Source: Pseudomonadota bacterium (GTDB lineage: Bacteria; BMS3Abin14). From it: 5,093 nucleotides of DNA. Each line of letters starts with the position of its first letter. Position 1 is the first letter of the stretch. Position numbers and translations under genes: made by a program. The stretch is taken from positions 1 through 5,093 of the forward strand of contig QIFJ01000063.1 in the NCBI GenBank assembly GCA_003229755.1, written 5' to 3'. The notes under the pieces were generated by a model. That model did no database searches. It saw nothing but the letters and a program-made list of their open reading frames with translations, and was not told the origin of the DNA. Of the stretch, positions 1 to 5,093 are shown piece after piece.

Positions 1-730
1 CTGTAATTATCTCGTCGACGACATCCATGTTCAGAACTGCAGGGATAAAACCCGCGCCTATTCCCTGGATCTTGTGCGGTCCCGGAGGCTTGCCGGAAAG
101 GACGGCGCTGTCCTCGGGCTCGACGGCGATAATCTTGAATTCGGGTTTTTTCTCCTTGATCACCTCTCCCACGCCTGTGAGTGTACCACCCGTACCGACT
201 CCTCCGACAACGATATCCACCTCGCCGTCGGTATCATTCCAGATCTCGACAGCAGTGGTCGTCCGGTGAATCTCCGGGTTGGCGGGGTTCTCAAACTGCT
301 GTGGCATAAAAGTGTTTTCGCTCTCTTCGACTATCTCGTAAGCCTTGGCAATGGCACCCTTCATGCCCTCGGAGCCTGGAGTGAGTATGAGTTCCGCTCC
401 CAGCGCGGCAAGTAGAACTCTGCGCTCCACGCTCATCGTATCCGGCATTGTAAGGATCAGCTTGTAACCCCTGCTCGCCGCTACAAAGGCGAGGGCGATC
501 CCCGTGTTGCCGGAGGTAGGCTCCACGATGACGGTATCCGGTCCCAGCAAACCATCGCTTTCGGCAGCATCAATCATGGACAGCCCGATCCTGTCCTTAA
601 CGTTGGAATAGGGGTTGAAGGACTCGAGCTTGGCCAGAATTTCAGTACCGGTCTCATCGCTCGGACCGTTGATCCTTAGCAGTGGTGTGTTGCCGATCAA
701 CTCATCGATACTCTTGTATACTCGTTTCAT
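1..730 (-). CDS. cysK: Cysteine synthase (O-acetylserine sulfhydrylase), 3' end cut off
   Basis: This PLP-dependent cytosolic enzyme makes cysteine from O-acetylserine and sulfide. The minus-strand frame is open from ATG 728-730 to the window edge, giving 243 residues of a usual 300-310. The start is preceded by GGAGAAA at a good distance, and the protein opens MKRVYKSIDELIGNTPLLRI, a classic family N-terminus. Visible motifs are NVKDR at 43-47 with the PLP Schiff-base lysine K45, the substrate loop TSGNTG at 72-77, the QQFENPANPEIH segment at 144-155, and the PLP-phosphate loop GTGGT at 179-183. The missing part would carry the serine that contacts the PLP ring nitrogen. It follows mobA on the same strand after 144 bp, so it may have its own promoter. 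A CysM or cystathionine beta-synthase-like role is possible, but the motifs fit CysK best. Confidence 0.95.
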   Translation of the reverse strand, partial: MKRVYKSIDELIGNTPLLRINGPSDETGTEILAKLESFNPYSNVKDRIGLSMIDAAESDGLLGPDTVIVEPTSGNTGIALAFVAASRGYKLILTMPDTMSVERRVLLAALGAELILTPGSEGMKGAIAKAYEIVEESENTFMPQQFENPANPEIHRTTTAVEIWNDTDGEVDIVVGGVGTGGTLTGVGEVIKEKKPEFKIIAVEPEDSAVLSGKPPGPHKIQGIGAGFIPAVLNMDVVDEIIT

Positions 731-874
731 TGGCTTTCTCCTTGTGATCCCGATTTTCAATTATTCGGATTATTCTCACATAAATATGGTCTATCTAGAA
801 ATACACTAAAAGTCAAGGAAGCAGCAATCTAATTATACACAAAATGGTGGAGAATAGAATTCCTGGCTGCCATA
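731..874 (-). promoter_or_regulatory. Possible cysK promoter region
   Basis: This 144-bp AT-rich gap lies upstream of cysK on the minus strand. It holds a perfect TATAAT (832-837, minus strand) without a good -35 box. Nearer the gene is a TTGACT (811-816, minus strand), whose 17-bp-spaced -10 match (788-793, TAGACC) is poor. Neither pair is convincing, but the base composition and gap size fit a promoter. I see no riboswitch, T-box or hairpin followed by a T-run here, so no terminator for the mobA transcript is evident and read-through into cysK is possible. Confidence 0.3.
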
Positions 875-1462
875 TCACTCCTCCAGGATCCTGAGATCCC
901 GGGGAAAATTCAGGTTGTGGAGGGGGTCCGGTTCACCCTCGGGGGCGGGGGGAATTTCTGGGTTGAGGACTTTCAATCCCTCCAGGGCTGCCAGTATGCG
1001 CAGTGTGCCCTTTTCCAGGTTTTCCCGGAACGGGTCGAGGCATGACACCGAATACGCGGCAAAGAGGGGCTCATATCCTTCAGGTCCCTTCGGTACGACT
1101 GCATCCGCCGCGTGGCGCATTCCGGCAATACGCATTATGAGATCAACGTCGAGGAAAGGCATATCGGAAGCAATAGCGAAGATGAAAGGAGTCCGTGTCA
1201 GTGAAAGGCCCGTATAGATACCTCCCAGTACACCGCGGTCGGGAACAGCGTCGGGATGGGAGACTATTTCGAGTTCATCGAACTCTGGACGATGATGTCC
1301 TACAGCTAAAGTTGCGGCAAAGAGGGGAGCGATCTTCTGAAGAATATTTAATATGAGGGGCCTGCCGTCCACAGGCAGGAGAACCTTGTCTCGGCCCATG
1401 CGGCTGCTTTTTCCTCCCACGAGGACAACACCAGTTACATCCGCAACATCCTCTGTCCGCAC
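875..1462 (-). CDS. mobA: Molybdenum cofactor guanylyltransferase MobA
   Basis: MobA transfers GMP from GTP to molybdopterin-Mo to form the guanine dinucleotide cofactor used by DMSO-reductase-family enzymes such as formate dehydrogenases and nitrate reductases. It is a 195-residue GT-A-fold nucleotidyltransferase of normal family length. Visible motifs are the nucleotide-binding signature GGKSSRMGRDK at 16-26, the metal-binding aspartate in ASDMPFL (D100), EPLFAAY at 131-137, and the C-terminal NLNFPRDL at 183-190, a typical MobA ending. The start is GTG at 1460-1462. It is chosen because an in-frame TAA (1466-1468) lies just upstream and the first in-frame ATG would fall inside the nucleotide-binding motif. 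No clear Shine-Dalgarno precedes the GTG, which suggests translational coupling to the upstream protoglobin-PsiE gene, whose open frame overlaps this one. Confidence 0.93.
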   Translation of the reverse strand: MRTEDVADVTGVVLVGGKSSRMGRDKVLLPVDGRPLILNILQKIAPLFAATLAVGHHRPEFDELEIVSHPDAVPDRGVLGGIYTGLSLTRTPFIFAIASDMPFLDVDLIMRIAGMRHAADAVVPKGPEGYEPLFAAYSVSCLDPFRENLEKGTLRILAALEGLKVLNPEIPPAPEGEPDPLHNLNFPRDLRILEE

Positions 1463-2336
1463 GTGTTATGAGCCAGTAGACGATGCCCAGTATGAACAGC
1501 GTGCCAACCTTGCTTGAGTACTCAAGCAGCTGCTCATGTTGAAAAGTCCCAATCAGGACCTTCCTGATGAAGGCGACCAGGACAACCCCCACGAAAATTT
1601 TTATCGGGATCTTGCGGCCTTTAAGGTGTGAGATCTCGGTTTCCAAAAGCTCGATCATCATCCATATTATGAGAAGCGAACCAAGAGCCGCTATCACCCC
1701 GTTCTCGATCTTCGAACCGCCGAAGATCCCGACTATATCATTAATGAACAATCCAACGACCGCTAGGGACACGATCGCGAGGGCGAAGGCCAGTATCAGG
1801 CTGAGTCCATGTGTGAACCTTTCCATCCAGTTTATGAGCCTGCTCTCGAACCTGAAGGAAAGGAAATATTTCTTAAGCTCTGCCTGCCGGTAGGAGCTTG
1901 TCAGGACGTCGAGGTTCATGTCCAGGAGCTTACCGACGGCGATGGAGATTTTTCCTCTCTCTTCCTCTGGTACTTGTGATTGTATGATCTCTGTTATGAA
2001 CTGCCTTACCCGCGCCATGGCGGTATTTACGTAGTGGCCGTCCAGGTTGATATTGACGTGGATCTTGCCCACGTGTCTCAGGTATCGAAAGTAGGCTTCA
2101 TCGTATGTCCCTGAAAACAGCCTCGTGAACCATCCGGCGATGGCCAACTTGTGCCGGTCATATCTTTCCTTATCCGCGAAAAAGTCGGCAGTCTCCTCGT
2201 AGGACATGACGAACTCGTAGAAATCGTCTGAAAACCCGTCCCTGTGCTGCTTCATTAACGGTTGAAGACCTTTCAGGAGCAGTTCATCCTCTTTTGTCAA
2301 CTGGTAGTGTTCCTTTGTCCTGTTTGCTGAGAGCAT
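1275..2336 (-). CDS. Protoglobin-PsiE fusion: predicted membrane heme sensor, 3' end probably frameshifted
   Basis: Residues about 12-157 form a protoglobin / globin-coupled-sensor domain. The run GWFTRLFSGTYDEAYFRYL is followed by VGKIHVNINLDGHY, which places the proximal heme histidine at H93. Residues about 165-291 are hydrophobic with four likely membrane helices (179-198, 213-231, 247-264, 276-290), in the layout and with the length of PsiE (phosphate-starvation-inducible E). Heme would bind O2, NO or CO in the cytosol and signal to the membrane part; the output is unknown. The ATG at 2334-2336 has AGGAGA upstream and lies 11 nt after the preceding gene. The last 63 residues overlap mobA in another frame. 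They hold eight cysteines, while residues 1-290 hold none, so this tail is very likely not genuine. The natural end is probably near 1466-1472, where a TAA sits in the mobA frame. The family assignments are from motif recognition, not a search. Confidence 0.8.
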   Translation of the reverse strand: MLSANRTKEHYQLTKEDELLLKGLQPLMKQHRDGFSDDFYEFVMSYEETADFFADKERYDRHKLAIAGWFTRLFSGTYDEAYFRYLRHVGKIHVNINLDGHYVNTAMARVRQFITEIIQSQVPEEERGKISIAVGKLLDMNLDVLTSSYRQAELKKYFLSFRFESRLINWMERFTHGLSLILAFALAIVSLAVVGLFINDIVGIFGGSKIENGVIAALGSLLIIWMMIELLETEISHLKGRKIPIKIFVGVVLVAFIRKVLIGTFQHEQLLEYSSKVGTLFILGIVYWLITRADRGCCGCNWCCPRGRKKQPHGPRQGSPACGRQAPHIKYSSEDRSPLCRNFSCRTSSSRVR

Positions 2337-2347
2337 GGTCTCTCCTT

Positions 2348-2632
2348 TTAGTTTTCCGGATTCGACAACCAGAGCACATTCTCTTCGCCGATCACGAATA
2401 TTCCTCTGGCATCTACAGTATATCCCAGCTTTTCTAACTGTTCTGCGAATTTAACTTCAACAACCTCGCCCATCACGGCCTTTTCCTCTGAGGTCATGTG
2501 GTAGAGGTGGATCTCCAGGAGGAGGAAGTCCGGTTCCATACCCACCCCTTTTTTTATAAAGAAGGGGAATTCCCAGGCCTCCACCTCATTTTCCGGACAG
2601 CGCGCTATTGGTAGTTCCTTGCTCTCGGCCAT
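2348..2632 (-). CDS. Small unrecognised protein, first gene of the protoglobin-PsiE/mobA operon
   Basis: This 94-residue soluble protein is rich in Glu and has no membrane segment or signal peptide. I do not recognise its family. Its ATG at 2630-2632 has a strong AGGAGAG ribosome-binding site upstream, and its stop is 11 nt from the next start, so it is very likely a real gene translated together with the heme sensor. Features visible are a single cysteine (C12, in ARCPENE), an aromatic stretch WEFPFF at 20-25, a hydrophobic run DFLLLEIHLYHM at 35-46, a charged helix-like segment at about 48-68, and a C-terminal GYTVDARGIFVIGEENVLWL region that looks like beta strands. Its position suggests a role connected with the sensor, for example as a cytosolic partner, but this is only inferred from context. 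Confidence 0.7.
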   Translation of the reverse strand: MAESKELPIARCPENEVEAWEFPFFIKKGVGMEPDFLLLEIHLYHMTSEEKAVMGEVVEVKFAEQLEKLGYTVDARGIFVIGEENVLWLSNPEN

Positions 2633-2661
2633 TTCCTCTCTCCTAAAGTTAATGAATCAAT

Positions 2662-2691
2662 CCTGATCTGGTTACGCTATCATAAATCAGG
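2662..2691. repeat. Inverted repeat CCTGAT-N18-ATCAGG, possible operator
   Basis: Two perfect 6-bp arms, at 2662-2667 and 2686-2691, bracket the candidate -10 box and start site of the minus-strand operon. The placement would suit a repressor, but the arms are short and the spacing is not one I can assign to a known regulator. It may be chance. Confidence 0.25.
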
Positions 2692-2707
2692 CTGTGCGAG
2701 TTTTGAA
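2679..2707 (-). promoter_or_regulatory. Candidate sigma70-type promoter of the minus-strand operon
   Basis: On the minus strand, TTCAAA (2702-2707, four of six matches to the -35 consensus) is followed after exactly 17 bp by TATGAT (2679-2684, five of six matches to the -10). It would start transcription near 2672, about 40 nt before the 94-aa gene. It is the best pair I found in the divergent region for this strand. Confidence 0.4.
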
Positions 2708-2827
2708 GTGTTAAAACAGGCCATAATTAACCATTGATAGAGTCGTAAAAAGTCCACTGTGGTTGTTCCGTGGTGATCTGCTTAAAAGTTGTCCGCCAAA
2801 AACCGGGCAATATGCTCTACAAAAAAC

Positions 2828-2855
2828 TTGACTTGAAGCCTTGGGAATGTATAAT
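2828..2855 (+). promoter_or_regulatory. Strong sigma70-type promoter for the riboswitch operon
   Basis: TTGACT (2828-2833) and a perfect TATAAT (2850-2855) are separated by 16 bp. The predicted start, near 2862, falls right at the 5' strand of the riboswitch P1 helix, which is the usual arrangement for an S-box leader. Confidence 0.85.
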
Positions 2856-2862
2856 CGAAAAT

Positions 2863-2973
2863 TCCTTATCGAGAGTGGCGGAGGGACGGGCCCTTTGATG
2901 CCACAGCAACCGGTCACACAAACTACGTGACGCCCGGTGCTAATTCCCGCAAGAATCTCTTGAAAGATAAGGA
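2863..2973 (+). promoter_or_regulatory. SAM-I (S-box) riboswitch aptamer
   Basis: The leader RNA binds S-adenosylmethionine and ends transcription when SAM is high. All S-box hallmarks can be read. P1 pairs TCCTTATC (2863-2870) with GATAAGGA (2966-2973). The conserved GAGAG follows P1, then P2 (GTGGC 2875-2879 with GCCAC 2900-2904) carrying the kink-turn-type GGAGGGA and GGCCC segments and the conserved GCAACC. P3 pairs GTCAC (2913-2917) with GTGAC (2927-2931). The conserved GGTGCTAATTCC follows, and P4 pairs CAAGA (2950-2954) with TCTTG (2958-2962) around a three-base loop. It lies between a strong promoter and a terminator, ahead of a homocysteine biosynthesis operon, which fits SAM feedback on methionine synthesis. 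Confidence 0.96.
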
Positions 2974-2999
2974 GTCGGGCACCGATATAGCCCCCTCCT
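2970..2999 (+). promoter_or_regulatory. Antiterminator of the SAM-I riboswitch
   Basis: AGGAG (2970-2974) and GGGC (2977-2980) can pair with CTCCT (2995-2999) and GCCC (2990-2993). This hairpin uses the 3' strand of aptamer helix P1 together with the 5' strand of the terminator, so it excludes both. Without SAM it would form and allow read-through; with SAM, P1 forms and frees the terminator. Confidence 0.8.
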
Positions 3000-3020
3000 G
3001 ATTTTGGAGGGGGCTTTTTT
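2989..3020 (+). terminator. Intrinsic terminator, expression platform of the riboswitch
   Basis: AGCCCCCTCC (2989-2998) pairs perfectly over 10 bp with GGAGGGGGCT (3006-3015) around a 7-nt loop, followed by a T-run at 3015-3020. It lies 26 nt before the first gene, so it acts as a regulated attenuator, not as the end of another operon. Confidence 0.93.
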
Positions 3021-3046
3021 ATTAACCCTGGCACAGGAGAAGAAAA

Positions 3047-4213
3047 ATGGCCGAGGTAAGAAAAAGCTTCGAGGAAATCAACGAGAAAATAAGGGCGGGT
3101 AAGGCGGTGGTTGTCACCGCCGAGGAGATGTCCGATATCGTTGATGAGAAGGGAGCAAAAGCGGCCGCCCAGGAGGTGGACGTGGTCACAACAGGGACCT
3201 ACGGGATGATGTGCTCCTCGGGCGCCATGTTCAACTTCGGCCACTCCACTCCGAAGATCAAGGCAGCACAGGTGTGGCTCAATGATGTTCCCGCGTATGC
3301 CGGTTTCGCTGCCGTGGATATTTACATTGGAGCAACGGAGCCCAGACTGGACGATCCGTTAAACAAAGTCCATCCAGGGGGATTCCCCTACGGGGGTGGT
3401 CACGTAATCGAGGATCTCGTTTCAGGTGAGGAGGTCAGCCTCAGGGCCGAGGGCTATGGTACGGACTGCTACCCGTGCAGGAGTTACGAAAAGGATGTGA
3501 CGCTGGTCGATATTCCCTACGCTGTACTGATGAATCCCAGGAACTGTTACCAGAACTATAACTGCGCTGTAAATACCGGTGACAAGACGATCTACACCTA
3601 CCTGGGGGTTCTTAAGCCCGATATAGGCAATGGCAATTACTGCAGCGCCGGCCAGCTTTCCCCCCTTCTGAACGACCCTTATTACCGAACTATCGGGGTC
3701 GGTACGAAGATCTTCCTGGGCGGCGGCCTGGGAGCGGTCATCTGGCATGGAACACAGCACAATCCCGCTGCGGAGCGGAGTGACAACGGAGTGACAACGG
3801 CTCCAGCCGGTACTATCGCGGTTATGGGGGATCTGAAGCTAATGAAGAAAAAGTACCTGAGAGGCGCCAGCATGCTCGGATACGGGCTTAGTTTGTTTGT
3901 GGGTATGGGTATTCCTATTCCCATCCTCGACGAGGAGATGGCCCGCTTCACCGCCATCAGGGATCGCGATATCTACACCAAGATCGTCGACTATGCTGTT
4001 GATTACCCCCAGAGCACAGGCAAGGTCCTCGGAGAGGTCAACTACGAGCAGCTAAGGAGCGGAAGCTTCAAGTTCAACGGAAAGGATGTTCCAGCATTCC
4101 CTCTCTCCAGCTACTCTGTGGCCCGGGAGATCGCCGAAGAGCTCAAGCAGTGGATAACTGACGACGGTTTCACACTGGGAGTTCCCCAGATCCCGCTGCC
4201 GGGTTCAAAATGA
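3047..4213 (+). CDS. DUF39 / HcyBio homocysteine biosynthesis protein
   Basis: This family is needed to make homocysteine from aspartate semialdehyde and reduced sulfur, bypassing homoserine acylation and cystathionine; it is known from methanogens and sulfate reducers. The 388-residue protein aligns by eye with the HcyBio family along its length: MCSSGAMFNFGHS at 55-67, GGFPYGGGHVIEDL at 111-124, GTDCYPCR at 138-145, and the GVGTKIFLGGG and HGTQHNP segments at 217-227 and 234-240. Cys56 and Cys141 sit in the conserved motifs and are candidates for the persulfide-carrying cysteines. No CBS domains follow, unlike some archaeal members. The ATG has AGGAGA six bases upstream. The gene is first behind the SAM riboswitch, and its stop overlaps the start of the next gene. 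Confidence 0.93.
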   Translation: MAEVRKSFEEINEKIRAGKAVVVTAEEMSDIVDEKGAKAAAQEVDVVTTGTYGMMCSSGAMFNFGHSTPKIKAAQVWLNDVPAYAGFAAVDIYIGATEPRLDDPLNKVHPGGFPYGGGHVIEDLVSGEEVSLRAEGYGTDCYPCRSYEKDVTLVDIPYAVLMNPRNCYQNYNCAVNTGDKTIYTYLGVLKPDIGNGNYCSAGQLSPLLNDPYYRTIGVGTKIFLGGGLGAVIWHGTQHNPAAERSDNGVTTAPAGTIAVMGDLKLMKKKYLRGASMLGYGLSLFVGMGIPIPILDEEMARFTAIRDRDIYTKIVDYAVDYPQSTGKVLGEVNYEQLRSGSFKFNGKDVPAFPLSSYSVAREIAEELKQWITDDGFTLGVPQIPLPGSK

Positions 4214-4950
4214 TCGGAACCGGTTTTCAGGAACGAACCTACCGGAACGAGGTCGCCCCTCCAGAGGGGCTGACCTCATTCCGGGTTGTCGTACAGCAGA
4301 CCGACCTCTGGATCGCGGCAGAAAGGGACCTGGTAGCCGAAGCCTGCGAGTCAGTTAAACTGCACCGGGGAATCCTGGAAAGTTACATAGCAAGACATCC
4401 GGAATTTGCCACATCTCTTGTACCGATGGAGGCCGGAGTGGATGCTGATGGTGTCGTGCTCAGCATGCTGGATGCCGGCATCAAGGCGGACACGGGTCCC
4501 ATGGCGGCAGTGGCGGGAGTCATAGCCGAATCTGTAGTGAAAGATCTCACCCGGTATTCGAATAGTGTCATCGTGGAAAACGGCGGCGACCTGTACCTCA
4601 TTGGAGACGGTATCCGGATAGTGGGTATCTGGGCGGGTTCATCACCCCTCAGCGGAGGAGTCGGGATAAAGGTGGATCCAGCGGACGGAATTGCCGTGTG
4701 CACGTCCTCGGGAACTGTTGGCCCATCGTTGAGCTTCGGCAATGCGGATGCGGCTATCGTAACCTCCCCGTCAGGCGCTCTTGCCGATGCCGCCGCCACC
4801 GCGCTGGGCAACATCGTGAAAACCAGCGATGATATAGAGCCATCCCTGGACAAGTTCCTTGCGATAGAAGGCATCAGCGGGGCTGTAGTTGTCATAGGCA
4901 ATGCCATCGGCGCAGCGGGTGAGATCGAGTTGGCGAGTATAGACAGTTAA
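4210..4950 (+). CDS. UPF0280 (ApbE-like) protein of the homocysteine operon
   Basis: This 246-residue soluble protein has the usual UPF0280 length. Visible family motifs are GPMAAVAGVIAE at 96-107, VENGGDLY at 122-129 (similar to the N-GGD motif of ApbE-type FMN transferases), CTSSGTVGPSLSFG at 164-177 and the alanine-rich SPSGALADAAATALGN at 186-201. UPF0280 proteins have been linked genetically to homocysteine formation alongside DUF39 in anaerobes; their exact chemistry is unsettled, with sulfur transfer or handling proposed. Its ATG overlaps the stop of the DUF39 gene (ATGA, 4210-4213) and lacks a strong Shine-Dalgarno, so translation is probably coupled and the two proteins made in matched amounts. 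True ApbE flavin transfer seems unlikely given the family, but cannot be excluded by eye. Confidence 0.9.
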   Translation: MIGTGFQERTYRNEVAPPEGLTSFRVVVQQTDLWIAAERDLVAEACESVKLHRGILESYIARHPEFATSLVPMEAGVDADGVVLSMLDAGIKADTGPMAAVAGVIAESVVKDLTRYSNSVIVENGGDLYLIGDGIRIVGIWAGSSPLSGGVGIKVDPADGIAVCTSSGTVGPSLSFGNADAAIVTSPSGALADAAATALGNIVKTSDDIEPSLDKFLAIEGISGAVVVIGNAIGAAGEIELASIDS

Positions 4951-4956
4951 ACGCGA

Positions 4957-5013
4957 CCAATGACCAAGGTCCAATGACCAACGTGATCTTGAATTTTGGA
5001 CTTTGGATCTTGG
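4957..5013. repeat. Inverted heptad repeat (CCAANNN)4 / (NNNTTGG)4 between operon genes
   Basis: CCAA starts at 4957, 4964, 4971 and 4978, exactly every seven bases. TTGG starts at 4996, 5003 and 5010, with a degenerate TTGA at 4989, also every seven. The two 25-nt arms face each other across a 7-nt loop and can form an imperfect hairpin in which the tetramers pair and the three-base spacers mostly do not. There is no T-run after it, so it is not a standard terminator. It may be an intergenic repeat element or an RNA processing or stability hairpin. Confidence 0.75.
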
Positions 5014-5049
5014 ATCGATTACAAGTTTTAAACATACAGGAGGCTGGAA

Positions 5050-5093
5050 ATGGAAAAGACACTGATACTGAAGTTTTCGAAGAAAACCTGGAA
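5050..5093 (+). CDS. Start of a third operon gene, probably a NIL-domain ferredoxin-type protein (cut off)
   Basis: A perfect AGGAGG (5038-5043) lies six bases before ATG 5050-5052, and the frame stays open to the window end, giving MEKTLILKFSKKTW. This short start resembles the first beta strand of NIL domains, which often begin with a similar basic-hydrophobic strand. DUF39 homocysteine systems commonly include a NIL/4Fe-4S ferredoxin protein as the reductant partner. That function is inferred from context and 14 residues only; the gene start itself is well supported. Confidence 0.6.
   Translation, partial: MEKTLILKFSKKTW

Noticed and set aside
27..415. Plus-strand open frames opposite cysK
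   Set aside because: The minus strand encodes a clear cysteine synthase with all motifs in order; the plus frames are composition shadows.
811..816. TTGACT on the minus strand as a confident cysK -35 box
   Set aside because: No good -10 element lies 16-18 bp downstream of it, so it is listed only as a weak possibility.
2708..2827. Possible small gene or RNA in the gap left of the riboswitch promoter
   Set aside because: I see no start with a ribosome-binding site, no hairpin with a T-run and no conserved RNA motif; it appears to be plain spacer.
2711..3244. A 177-codon minus-strand open frame across the riboswitch and the DUF39 start
   Set aside because: It runs antisense to the SAM-I aptamer, the terminator and a well-supported gene, and its protein has no recognisable domain; it is a shadow frame.
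4383..4907. A 174-codon minus-strand open frame opposite the UPF0280 gene
   Set aside because: The plus-strand gene has family motifs and an overlapping coupled start; the antisense product is low-complexity and unlike any domain I know.
4957..5013. CRISPR array or intrinsic terminator at the heptad repeat
   Set aside because: Units are only 7 nt with no spacers of CRISPR size, and the hairpin is imperfect with no following T-run.

Overview
The window is a chromosomal-looking stretch of moderate GC from an anaerobic bacterium. The SAM-I riboswitch argues for Bacteria. A DUF39 plus UPF0280 homocysteine pathway is typical of sulfate reducers, related Desulfobacterota-like lineages and methanogens. 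Species cannot be fixed from the sequence; a Desulfobacterota or similar anaerobe is an inference. No tRNA, rRNA, CRISPR array or mobile element is visible.

Left part, minus strand (1-2632), reading right to left: a small unrecognised 94-aa protein; a predicted membrane heme sensor with an N-terminal protoglobin domain fused to a four-helix PsiE-like membrane domain; MobA, the molybdenum cofactor guanylyltransferase; and, after a 144-bp gap, cysteine synthase (cysK), cut by the window edge. The first three are tightly packed and look like one operon, with a plausible promoter at 2679-2707. The 3' end of the sensor gene runs out of frame through the start of mobA. This looks like a frameshift or lost stop rather than a real 63-residue tail.

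Middle (2633-3046): a divergent control region. On the plus strand a strong sigma70-type promoter is followed by a complete SAM-I (S-box) riboswitch with an antiterminator and a 10-bp perfect intrinsic terminator.

Right part, plus strand (3047-5093): the riboswitch controls a DUF39/HcyBio homocysteine biosynthesis protein, an overlapping UPF0280 (ApbE-like) protein, and the first 14 codons of a third gene. That third start resembles a NIL-domain protein, the expected ferredoxin partner. Together they would be the set that makes homocysteine directly from aspartate semialdehyde and reduced sulfur, shut off when SAM is plentiful. A hairpin of seven-base CCAANNN repeats lies between genes two and three.

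The most interesting points are the SAM-riboswitch-controlled direct homocysteine operon, the protoglobin-PsiE fusion with its disturbed 3' end, and the heptad inverted repeat inside the operon.
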